Assembly (NCBI GenBank): GCA_032718475.1
Contig: JAUCBJ010003332.1
Coordinates: 1-61,717 of the forward strand
Direction of reading: 5' to 3'
Length of the DNA stretch: 61,717 bases
From: Nemertoderma westbladi
Taxonomy: Eukaryota; Xenacoelomorpha; Nemertodermatida; Nemertodermatidae
Part shown: piece after piece, positions 1 through 10,200 of the stretch
How the letters are laid out: each line of letters opens with the position of its first letter
Position numbering within the stretch: the stretch's first letter is position 1
The notes under the pieces: generated by a model
What the model was told of the DNA's origin: nothing
The model's database searches: none
Seen by the model: the letters and a program-made list of their open reading frames with translations, nothing else
Made by a program: the position numbers and the translations under genes

Positions 1-1
1 A

Positions 2-408
2 ACATTCCTGGGAGACTTTAATGCAAGTCTGCATCAATCACCTACATCGCCCTGGGTCTATAGCGATAGTGTTAACCGAAATTCTGTCCATCTTCAGGAT
101 TTTATCTCTGGAAATGGATTGTTTTCGGCTGGAACCCAGTTCAAGAAGCGAACTGGAAAGCTATGGACTCACAGTGGACCCAGTGGTCACAAGTCCCGAT
201 AGACCATATTCTGTTTCGTAGGAAGTACAGGAGCTCTATACAAGACTGTAATGCATTTACACTTCGGCCCTTCTCCAGTGATCACCACATTATTGTGGCA
301 AAGGTAAGACTTAGTCTGCGTGCTAGCAGAACAATGAAATCTGCCTTGCCGCGGCATTACTGGTCCTCTCTGTTGCAACAGCCGGCCAAGTGTGAAATGA
401 AAGTGTGA
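2..408 (+). pseudogene. LINE endonuclease C-terminal fragment, frameshifted
   Basis: Reading from base 2 gives TFLGDFNASLHQ, whose GDFNA is the conserved asparagine-containing motif of apurinic/apyrimidinic-type (exonuclease-endonuclease-phosphatase fold) LINE endonucleases, which nick target DNA to prime reverse transcription. That frame hits a stop at 200-202. A shift to the frame of base 163 at about 196-199 restores the family pattern: IDHILFRRKYRSS, then SDHHIIVAKVRLSLR at about 280-325, the terminal SDH motif with its catalytic aspartate and histidine. Past about 330 the reading frame runs to a stop at 406-408 without recognisable similarity. The N-terminal half of the domain lies beyond the window start. 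The call rests on the two motifs in the right order and spacing; only the position of the frameshift is uncertain by a few bases. Confidence 0.85.
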
Positions 409-452
409 AAGAGTGAGGCTTCATTCACACTACAACTGAGCAACGGGTATGA

Positions 453-1487
453 GGTTCTGATGTGGTTCTTAAAATACCTGAGTGTTTAAAGCTCATCTAT
501 CCCATCATAGTAGACATGTACCGAACATCAAGAGTCCCACAAGAAATGAAAACAAATAAGTTGGTGCCAGTTCCCAAGAAGGGCAACCTAACACTCTATG
601 GTTCTTTTCGGGGAATCTCATTGATCTCGATTGCTGCAAAGCTATACAATAGAATTCTATTAAATCGCATCAGGGATCCCATTGAGAGACTGCTCCGTGG
701 AAATCAGAATGGGTTCCGTAAAGGTCGTGGGACCATGGAGCCCATTTTGGCACTTAGAAGGATAATTGAAGAGTTATCAAAAAAGAAAGACAGACATCTG
801 GCTGTTATCTTTGTTGACTTTTTCAAGGCCTTTGATTCAGTCTCACGCTCACGTATGTTCAGCATACTTTCATTATATGGGATTCCTGATGAAATTATTG
901 CAGCAATCAGATCAGTATACGATGGTTCGACAACATTTATGTCTACTGTTGATGGTGACACAGAACCATTTGAAGTATTATGGGGAGAGTCCTCCAAGGA
1001 GACACACGTGCGCCATTCTTATTCATAATTGTGATTGACTATGTTCTACGCATGTCCTTAGATCATCATAATGATGATGGGGTGATGGTAACTCCACCTA
1101 CTGGCTCCAGAAGTCGAGGAAATCCTGCCAAGTACCTATCTGATCTAGACTTTGCTGATGACTTAGCAGTACTCTCAGAATCACTAGAGGGAGCCCAACG
1201 GCTCCTCAGCTCATTAGAACATGCTGCTTCCAGTGTTGGTCTTTTTATTAACGCCAAAAAGACCAACATTTTAACAGTTAACTTTGAAAGTCCTCTGCAA
1301 GTCTCTGACCGGATGAGCATACAGCATAAGCTCAAAGTATGGCATGCTTGAGCATGTGGATGACTTCTGTTACCTGGTATCATGGATGCGGAAGTCAGGT
1401 GAGGACCTTCGAATACGCAAGGGAAAGGCATGGCCAGCCTTGAATAGGCTTTCCAGGATTTGGGATTTGAAAGTCACAGAGAATTAA
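453..1487 (+). pseudogene. LINE reverse transcriptase domain, broken by frameshifts
   Basis: A first open stretch (453-1028; an in-frame stop lies at 450-452) carries LVPVPKKGN followed by FRGISLISIAAKLYNRIL, then NQNGFRKGRGT, and FVDFFKAFD with the first catalytic aspartate at 816-818. Around 980-995 the frame changes, and a second stretch (to about 1340) gives VLQGDTRAPFLFIIV and the catalytic FADD box at 1151-1162. Another shift near 1335-1345 leads to LEHVDDFCYLVSW and an IRKGKAWPALNRL stretch, which ends at the stop 1485-1487. These are reverse transcriptase motifs in the correct order, including the FxDxxKAFD and FADD catalytic sites. The catalytic residues survive but no single frame covers the domain. 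This enzyme would copy LINE RNA into DNA at a nicked target; here it is dead. The N-terminal lead-in usually present before the first motif is missing. Confidence 0.9.
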
Positions 1488-1944
1488 TCGGAAACTTAAG
1501 GTCCGATTATTTAGAGCAGCAGTAGTTCCAGTTCTCCTCTATGGGAGTCCATATGCTGGGCTGTAACTGCTGAGGACACCAAATCTCTGGATGGCACATT
1601 CACAAGAATGCTACGCCGGGTTCATTGTGTCAAGTACAATGCACACATCTCCAACCAGACACTATAACATTGGAGGTGTCTTATTGATTCCCCCAAGCTT
1701 GACACTAGAACAAAGCCGCCTCCGCTTTGCAGGACATTGCTTTCGCCGTGAGGACCATCCAGTGCATAATCTTGTACTTTGGCAGCCTCATGGAGTGAAT
1801 AAGCATGGTGGACAGCCCATGACTTTCTTGAGACGCATCTTAAAGGACACTGGCCTTGAAGATGCGGATGATCTAGAAAATGTCATGGGTGATAGGGAGT
1901 TGTGGCGGTGCAATTTTGTCGACAAGCCGGCACAGCATTCTTAA
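1486..1944 (+). pseudogene. LINE reverse transcriptase thumb and C-terminal region, broken
   Basis: A new frame starts at 1486 with RKLKVRLFRAAVVPVLLYG-like sequence (read here as RNLKVRLFRAA then VPVLLYGS), a hallmark segment downstream of the LINE polymerase domain, and stops at 1564-1566. A different frame from about 1567 gives AEDTKSLDGTFTRMLRRV, the usual continuation, ending at 1668. The last frame (from about 1681) gives RLRFAGHCFRRED and then LRRILKDTGLEDADDL, ending at 1944. The segments 'LLYG', 'RMLRRV', 'RLRFAGHC' and 'DTGLE..DDL' occur in this order at the C terminus of many invertebrate LINE proteins. At least two frameshifts and two stops are needed to connect them. The stop at 1942-1944 is probably the original end of the protein, since the tail repeat begins only 30 bases later. 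Confidence 0.85.
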
Positions 1945-1974
1945 AAATGCAGCTGCAATGCAGCATGCCGATCC

Positions 1975-2016
<42 letters not shown>
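1975..2016 (+). repeat. (TAG)14 microsatellite, the LINE 3' tail
   Basis: Fourteen perfect TAG units, followed by degenerate TATAGGCAATAGTATAGG. It sits 30 bases after the LINE stop codon. Several LINE clades end in a short tandem repeat of 3 to 8 bases instead of poly(A), so this is best read as the retrotransposon's 3' terminus and not as an independent microsatellite, although later slippage has probably lengthened it. Confidence 0.9.
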
Positions 2017-2018
<2 letters not shown>

Positions 2019-3342
2019 TAGGCAATAGTATAGGAGGTGTGACCATTTTGGAACATAAGATAAATGATAGTAACTGTTATATAAGATTAGTAGCCTATGT
2101 ATGATATGGAGACTAGGAAAAATATCAATATAGGTTGTTTATCTTTTAAGACACTAAATTCTGGGAGATAGTCCAAGTAGGCCTACTGTAGGTATAGTAC
2201 AGACGAAGTGGAACTAGAGGTATTTACCAATAATATGTGAAATTTGCTATTTACGTACGTTGTTTAAAAATTATAATACTTGACTATTGATGAAACATAA
2301 AAAAATGTTCTAGAAAACTTTTATTATAAAATCCTTGAGAAATAAATAAATTATTTTCAAAACGTGTGCATACTAAATTTAGTAGGTAGAATGCAGCTTT
2401 CTTTAGTAGGTAATGGCACCGAATCCATGCTCCAATCGATAAGTCATTATGACTAAAGTTTGTCTGCACCAAATTTTGTAAAACCCCACGCAATAGTTAC
2501 TATGTAAAATTCATGTTGCTAAGGAAAAAAACATGATAAATTTTATAGACTTTATTGCCGAGTTTTAACATGATATGCACCACACCCCCTTAATTTACTG
2601 GATCTTAGCTTTACCGGACTATGAAATATTTTAAATAAATGAGATTTCCTTTTCTACCAAACGGCGATATTTAATATCTCCTTTTAAAATAATTTCATGT
2701 GACCCCACTAGACATAAGAGTAAAACCACAAGCAATCCGTTTCTGAACATAAAATAATATTACGTATAAAGTAATACATGGCAATAAATGCTGTTTAAGG
2801 TGGTGGTGTCACTAATAAATGAGCTATTTATTCCAGGACATAGGGCAACCTAATTGAACTACTTTATAGTTTCCATTGCGTCTAGGTATTACGTATTCTA
2901 GAACATATTGTTTATTATTTGCACTTAAAACTTATTTCAGTAGGCCAACTAGCATTTATTATTGATTCACGTTGCCCTTACGCCATCTCGTGGAATATTG
3001 TGTCGTAATTCAGTGCCAGAACCTTTCCCTGATTCTAATTCATACAAATAATTACAAGCGCCCATTATACTACCATATTTCAACGCTATTATTACATAAT
3101 TGGAATCCTTGAACGAACAGTAAAAACCTAAGTACCACCTTTCCATCGTTAGCAACAAACGATTGTAAATTCGAAGAATGACTGCTGTGCAACCTATACA
3201 ATATCGACGAATTTGGATAAGACTTTTTGATTAAATGCCAGTAACTTAAAATTGAATACAAAAAATATTCTGACTCATCCAATAAGAGGTTGAGAAGAGG
3301 ACGTTTAATAAATTTAATTAGGTGTGTGGAGTGGAGTGGGTT
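2017..3342. other. AT-rich flank with no recognised gene
   Basis: About 1.3 kb of AT-rich, non-repetitive-looking DNA between the LINE and the G homopolymer. The open frames here are short (69, 63 and 103 codons, all minus strand), low in recognisable sequence, and one of them (3070-3381) reads through the G-run as polyproline; I see none as a gene. Small items present are a perfect 10-base palindrome GTAGGCCTAC at 2177-2186, related AGGCCTAC at 3407-3414, and a CTCF-like motif listed separately. I find no tRNA, no clear promoter and no second transposon. Confidence 0.6.
2981..2993 (-). promoter_or_regulatory. Possible CTCF-like insulator motif
   Basis: The plus strand reads CGCCATCTCGTGG, so the minus strand reads CCACGAGATGGCG. 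The animal CTCF core is close to CCAC-Y-AG-R-TGGCG, giving 12 of 13 positions here with a single mismatch at the pyrimidine position. It lies about 490 bases outside the satellite edge. The match is seen in sequence; occupancy and function are inference, and a single motif can occur by chance or come from an old repeat. Confidence 0.3.
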
Positions 3343-3366
3343 GGGGGGGGGGGGGGGGGGGGGGGG
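3343..3366 (+). repeat. (G)24 homopolymer
   Basis: An uninterrupted run of 24 G on the plus strand, preceded by a GT-rich stretch (GGTGTGTGGAGTGGAGTGGG from 3321). It can fold into G-quadruplex-like structures and is a common site of length error in sequencing, so the true length is uncertain. The 118 bases from 3367 to 3484 between it and the satellite are AT-rich and hold nothing I recognise. Confidence 0.95.
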
Positions 3367-3484
3367 TGGTCCGTGTATCATAATTACGACATTATATTCC
3401 GGAGGGAAGGCCTACTGTTAACTTTGTTGTAATTATTTTCAAGGCCTTTAATTTATTGTTATGGGCCTACGAACAGTGTTTTTA

Positions 3485-4277
3485 TTCTCTCGTCAATACT
3501 CCATGAGCAGTCCACTAGGTCCCGTCTTCTATTGTCATACTTTATGAGCAGTCCACTAGGTCCCTCCTTCTCTCGTCATACTTCATGAGCAGTCCACTAG
3601 GTCCCTCCGGCTCTCGTCATAATTTATGAGCAGTCCACTAGGTCCCTGCTTCCCTCGTCATACTTTATGAGCAGTCCACTAGGTCCCTCCTTCTCTCGTC
3701 ATACTTTATGAGCAGTCCACTAGGTCCCTCCTTCCCTCGTCATACTTTATGAGCAGTCCACTAGGTCCCTCCTTCTCTCGTCATACTTTATGAGCAGTCC
3801 ACTAGGTCCCTCCTTCTCTCGTCATACTTTATGAGCAGTCCACTAGGTCCCTCCTTCCCTCGTCATACTTTATGAGCAGTCCACTAGGTCCCTCCTTCTC
3901 TCGTCATACTTTATGAGCAGTCCACTAGGTCCCTCCTTCTCTCGTCATACTTTATGAGCAGTCCACTATGTCCCTCCTTCTTTCGTCATACTTTATGAGC
4001 AGTCCACTATGTCCCTCCTTCTCTCGTCACTTCTTCATGAGCCTAGGTCCCTCCTTCTCTCGTCATACTTTATGAGCATTAAACTAGGCCCCTCCTTCCC
4101 TCGTCATACTTTATGAGCAGTCCACTAGGTCCCTCCTTCTCTCGTCATACTTTATGAGCAGTCCACTAGGTCCCTCCTTCTCTCGTCATACTTTATGAGC
4201 AGTCCACTAGGTCCCTCCTTCTATCGTCATACTTTATGAGCAGTCCACTAGGTCCCTCCTTCTATCGTCATACTTGA
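3485..4277 (+). repeat. Left-edge satellite block, little higher-order structure
   Basis: The first roughly 19 monomers. The array starts abruptly in mid-monomer (TTCTCTCG at 3485) and is near consensus within one repeat; from about 3540 to 3960 nearly all monomers are the main 41-bp type. A 36-bp monomer (GAGCCTAGG at about 4039-4047) appears near the end. I could not place this block as part of any larger duplicated unit. Confidence 0.8.
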
Positions 4278-7200
4278 TGAGCAGTCCACTAGGTCCCTCC
4301 TTCTCTCGTCTTACTTTATGAGCAGTCCACTAGGTCCCTCCTTCTCTCGTCATACTTGATGAGCAGTCCACTATGTCCCTCCTTCTTTCGTCATACTTTA
4401 TGAGCAGTCCACTATATCCCTCCTTCTCTCGTCACTTCTTCATGAGCCTAGGTCCCTCCTTCTCTCGTCATACTTTATGAGCAATCCACTTGGTCCCTCC
4501 TTCTCTCGTCATACTTTATGAGCATTCAACTATGTCCCTCCTTCACTCGTCACTACTTTATGAGCAGTCCACTAGGTCCCTCCTTCTCTCGTCATACTTT
4601 ATGAGCATTAAACTAGGCCCCTCCTTCTCTCGTCATACTTTATGAGCAGTCCACTAGGTCCCGGCTTCTATCGCCATACTTTATGAGCAGTCCACTAGGT
4701 CCCTCCTTCTATCGTCAATACTTTATGAGCAGTCCACTATGTCCCTTCTTCTTTCGTCATACTTTATGAGCAGTCCACTATGTCCCTCCTTCTCTCGTCA
4801 CTTCTTCATGAGCCTAGGTCCCTCCATCTCTCGTCATACTTTATGAGCATTAAACTAGGCCCCTCCTTCTCTCGTCATACTTTATGAGCAGTCCACTAGG
4901 TCCCTCCTTCTCTCGTCTTACTTTATGAGCAGTCCACTAGGTCCCTCCTTCTCTCGTCATACTTGATGAACAGTCCACTATGTCCCTCCTTCTTTCGTCA
5001 TACTTTATGAGCAGTCCACTATATCCCTCCTTCTCTCGTCACTTCTTCATGAGCCTAGGTCCCTCCTTCTCTCGTCATACTTTATGAGCAATCCACTTGG
5101 TCCCTCCTTCTCTCGTCATACTTTATGAGCATTCAACTATGTCCCTCCTTCTCTCGTCACTACTTTATGAGCAGTCCACTAGGTCCCTCCTTATCTCGTC
5201 ACTACTTTATGAGCAGTCCACTAGGTCCCTCCTTCTCTCGTCATACTTGATGAGCAGTCCACTAGGTCCCTCCTTCTCTCGTCTTACTTTATGAGCAGTC
5301 CACTAGGTCCCTCCTTCTCTCGTCATACTTGATGAGCAGTCCACTATGTCCCTCCTTCTTTCGTCATACTTTATGAGCAGTCCACTATATCCCTCCTTCT
5401 CTCGTCACTTCTTCATGAGCCTAGGTCCCTCCTTCTCTCGTCATACTTTATGAGCAATCCACTTGGTCCCTCCTTCTATCGTCATACTTTATGAGCAGTC
5501 CACTAGGCCCCTCCTTCTCTCGTCATATTTTATGAGCAGTCCACTATGTCCCTCCTTCTCTCGTCACTACTTTATAAGCAGTCCACTAGGTCCCTCCTTC
5601 TCTCGTCATACTTTATGAGCATTCAACTAGGTCCCTCCTTCTCTCGTCACTACTTTTTGAGCAGTCCACTAGGTCCCCCCTTCTCTCGTCACTACTTTAT
5701 GAGCAGTCCACTAGGTCCCTCCTTCTATCGTCATACTTTATGAGCAGTCCACTAGGTCCCTCCTTCTCTAGTCACTACTTTATGAACAGTCAACTAGGTC
5801 CCGGCTTCTATCGTCATACTTTATGAGCAGTCCACTAGGTCCCTGCTTCCTTCGTCACTACTTTACGAGCAGTCCACTAGGTCCCTCCTTCTATCGTCAT
5901 ACTTTATGAGCAGTCCACTAGGTCCCTCCTTCTCTCGTCAATACTTTATGAGCAGTCCACTAGGTCCCTCCTTCTATCGTCAATACTTTATGAGCAGTCC
6001 ACTAGGTCCCTCATTCTCTCGTCATACTTTATGAGCAGTCCACTAGGTCCCTCCTTCTCTCGTCACACTTTATGAGCAGTCCACTAGGTCCCTCCTTCTA
6101 TCGTCATACTTTATTAGCAGTCCACTAGGTCCCGCCTTCTCTTGTCATACTTTATGAGCAGTCAACTAGGTCCCTCCTTCTATCGTCATACTTTATGAGC
6201 AGTCCACTAGGTCCCTCCTTCTCTCGTCATACTTTATGAGCAGTCCACTAGGTCACTCCTTCTCTCGTGAAACTTGATGAGCAGTCCCCTAGGTCCCTGC
6301 TTCTTTCGTCATAATTTATGAGCAGTCCCCTAGGTCCCTCCTTCTCTCGTCATACTTTATGAGCAGTCCACTAGGTCCCTGCTTCCCTCGTCATACTTTA
6401 TGAGCAATCCACTTGGTCCCTCCTTCTATCGTCATACTTTATGAGCAGTCCACTAGGTCCCTCCTTCTATCGTCATACTTTATGAGCAGTCCACTAGGTC
6501 CCTCCTTCTCTTGTCATACTTTATGAGCAGTCAACTAGGTCCCTCCTTCTATCGTCATACTTTATGAGCAGTCCACTAGGTCCCTCCTTCTCTCGTCATA
6601 CTTTATGAGCAGTCCACTAGGTCCCTCCTTCTCTCGTGAAACTTGATGAGCAGTCCCCTAGGTCCCTGCTTCTTTCGTCATAATTTATGAGCAGTCCCCT
6701 AGGTCCCTCCTTCTCTCGTCATACTTTATGAGCAGTCCACTAGGTCCCTGCTTCCCTCGTCATACTTTATGAGCAATCCACTTGGTCCCTCCCTCTATCG
6801 TCATACTTTATGAGCAGTCCACTAGGTCCCTCCTTCTATCGTCATACTTTATGAGCAGTCCACTAGGTCCCTCCTTCTATCGTCATACTTTATGAGCTGT
6901 CCACTAGGTCCCTCCTTCTATCGTCATACTTTATGAGCAGTCCACTAGGTCCCTCCTTCTCTTGTCATACTTTATGAGCAGTCAACTAGGTCCCTCCTTC
7001 TATCGTCATACTTTATGAGCAGTCCACTAGGTCCCTCCTTCTATCGTCATACTTTATGAGCAGTCCACTAGGTCCCTCCTTCTCTCGTCATACTTTATGA
7101 GCAGTCCACTAGATCCCTCCTTCTCTCGTCATACTTGATGAGCCGTCCACTAGGTCCCGGCTTCTATCGTCATACTTTACGAGCAGTCCACTAGGTCCCT

Positions 7201-10200
7201 CCTTCTCTCGTCATACTTTATGAGCATTCAACTAGGTCCCTCCTTCTATCGTCACTACTTCATGAGCAGTCCACTAGGTCCCTCCTTCTCTCGACATACT
7301 TTATGAGCAGTCCCCTAGGTCCCTGCTTCCTTTGTCATACTTTATGAGCAGTTCACTAGGTCCCTGCTTCCCTCGTCATACTTTATGAGCAGTCCACTAG
7401 GTCCCGGCTTCTATCGTCAATACTTCATGAGCAGTCCCCTAGGTCCCTCCTTCCATCGTCACTACTTCATGAGCAGTCCACTAGGTCCCTCCTTCTCTCG
7501 TCATACTTTATGAGCAGTCCACTAGGTCCCTCCTTCTCTCGACATACTTTATAAGCAGTCCCCTAGTTCCCTGCTTCTTTCGTCATAATTTATGAGCAGT
7601 CCACTAGGTCCCTCCTTCTCTCGTCATACTTTATGAGCAGTCCACTAGGTCCCGGCTTCTATCGTCATACTTTATGAGCAGTCCACTAGGTCCCGGCTTC
7701 TATCGTCATACTTTATGAGCAGTCCACTAGGTCCCTCCTTCTCTCGACATACTTTATAAGCAGTCCCCTAGTTCCCTGCTTCTTTCGTCATAATTTATGA
7801 GCAGTCCACTAGGTCCCTCCTTCTCTCGTCATACTTTATGAGCAGTCCACTAGGTCCCGGCTTCTATCGTCATACTTTATGAGCAGTCCACTTGGTCCCG
7901 GCTTCTATCGTCATACTTTATGAGCAGTCCACTAGGTCCCTCCTTCTATCGTCATACTTTATGAGCAGTCCACTAGGTCCCTCCTTCTCTCGTCATACTT
8001 TATGAGCAGCCCACTAGGTCCCTCCTTCTCTCGTCATACTTTATGAGCAGTCCACTAGGTCCCGGCTTCTATCGTCATACTTTATGAGCAGTCCACTAGG
8101 TCCCTCCTTCTCTCGTCATACTTTATGAGCAGTCCACTAGGTCCATCCTTCTCTCGTCATACTTTATGAGCAGTCCACTAGGTCCCGGCTTCTATCGTCA
8201 TACTTTATGAGCAGTCCACTAGGTCCCTCCTTCTATCGTCATACTTTATAAGCAGTCCCCTAGTTCCCTGCTTCTTTCGTCATAATTTATGAGCAGTCCA
8301 CTAGGCCCCTCCTTCTATCTCGTCATACTTTATGAGAAATCCACTTGGTCCCTCCTTCTCTCGTCATACTTTATGAGCATTCAACTATGTCCCTCCTTCT
8401 CTCGTCACTACTTTATGAGCAGTCCACTAGGTCCCTCCTTCTCTCGTCACTACTTTATGAGCAGTCCACTAGGTCCCTCCTTCTCTCGTCATACTTGATG
8501 AGCAGTCCACTAGGTCCCTCCTTCTCTCGTCTTACTTTATGAGCAGTCCACTAGGTCCCTCCTTCTCTCGTCATACTTGATGAGCAGTCCACTATGTCCC
8601 TCCTTCTTTCGTCATACTTTATGAGCAGTCCACTATATCCCTCCTTCTCTCGTCACTTCTTCATGAGCCTAGGTCCCTCCTTCTCTCGTCATACTTTATG
8701 AGCAATCCACTTGGTCCCTCCTTCTATCGTCATACTTTATGAGCAGTCCACTAGGCCCCTCCTTCTCTCGTCATATTTTTTGAGCAGTCCACTATGTCCC
8801 TCCTTCTCTCGTCACTACTTTATAAGCAGTCCACTAGGTCCCTCCTTCTCTCGTCATACTTTATGAGCATTCAACTAGGTCCCTCCTTCTCTCGTCACTA
8901 CTTTTTGAGCAGTCCACTAGGTCCCCCCTTCTCTCGTCACTTCTTTATGAGCAGTCCACTAGGTCCCTCCTTCTATCGTCATACTTTATGAGCAGTCCAC
9001 TAGGTCCCTCCTTCTCTAGTCACTACTTTATGAACAGTCAACTAGGTCCCGGCTTCTATCGTCATACTTTATGAGCAGTCCACTAGGTCCCTGCTTCTTT
9101 CGTCACTACTTTACGAGCAGTCCACTAGGTCCCTCCTTCTCTCGTCTTACTTTATGAGCAGTCCACTAGGTCCCTCCTTCTCTCGTCATACTTGATGAGC
9201 AGTCCACTATGTCCCTCCTTCTTTCGTCATACTTTATGAGCAGTCCACTATATCCCTCCTTCTCTCGTCACTTCTTCATGAGCCTAGGTCCCTCCTTCTC
9301 TCGTCATACTTTATGAGCAATCCACTTGGTCCCTCCTTCTCTCGTCATACTTTATGAGCATTCAACTATGTCCCTCCTTCACTCGTCACTACTTTATGAG
9401 CAGTCCACTAGGTCCCTCCTTCTCTCGTCATACTTTATGAGCATTAAACTAGGCCCCTCCTTCTCTCGTCATACTTTATGAGCAGTCCACTAGGTCCCGG
9501 CTTCTATCGCCATACTTTATGAGCAGTCCACTAGGTCCCTCCTTCTATCGTCAATACTTTATGAGCAGTCCACTATGTCCCTTCTTCTTTCGTCATACTT
9601 TATGAGCAGTCCACTATGTCCCTCCTTCTCTCGTCACTTCTTCATGAGCCTAGGTCCCTCCATCTCTCGTCATACTTTATGAGCATTAAACTAGGCCCCT
9701 CCTTCTCTCGTCATACTTTATGAGCAGTCCACTAGGTCCCTCCTTCTCTCGTCTTACTTTATGAGCAGTCCACTAGGTCCCTCCTTCTCTCGTCATACTT
9801 GATGAACAGTCCACTATGTCCCTCCTTCTTTCGTCATACTTTATGAGCAGTCCACTATATCCCTCCTTCTCTCGTCACTTCTTCATGAGCCTAGGTCCCT
9901 CCTTCTCTCGTCATACTTTATGAGCAATCCACTTGGTCCCTCCTTCTCTCGTCATACTTTATGAGCATTCAACTATGTCCCTCCTTCTCTCGTCACTACT
10001 TTATGAGCAGTCCACTAGGTCCCTCCTTATCTCGTCACTACTTTATGAGCAGTCCACTAGGTCCCTCCTTCTCTCGTCATACTTGATGAGCAGTCCACTA
10101 GGTCCCTCCTTCTCTCGTCTTACTTTATGAGCAGTCCACTAGGTCCCTCCTTCTCTCGTCATACTTGATGAGCAGTCCACTATGTCCCTCCTTCTTTCGT

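Larger units (their letters stand above)
1..2016 (+). mobile_element. Decayed non-LTR retrotransposon (LINE), 5' end outside the window
   Basis: In order on the plus strand lie the end of an apurinic-type endonuclease, a reverse transcriptase, the conserved LINE C-terminal region, a stop at 1942-1944, a 30-base 3' untranslated stretch and a (TAG)14 tail. This is the usual 3' layout of a LINE that ends in a short microsatellite. The coding sequence jumps between all three frames at least five times and contains several in-frame stops, so it cannot make a working protein. The stretch between endonuclease and reverse transcriptase is far too short (about 60 bases where several hundred are usual), which points to an internal deletion. 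The reverse transcriptase resembles LINEs common in invertebrate genomes (I/Nimb-, RTE- or CR1-like), but I cannot choose a clade. No target-site duplication can be tested because the 5' end lies outside the window. Confidence 0.9.

Noticed and set aside
704-1431. Minus-strand ORFs overlapping the LINE
   Set aside because: They are shadows of the reverse transcriptase, whose motifs are clear on the plus strand.
2177-2186. GTAGGCCTAC palindrome as a regulatory site
   Set aside because: A perfect 10-base palindrome, but isolated, and related AGGCCTAC words occur nearby; no basis for a function.
3070-3381. 103-codon minus-strand ORF with polyproline
   Set aside because: The polyproline is only the G-run read on the other strand; the remainder shows no recognisable domain.
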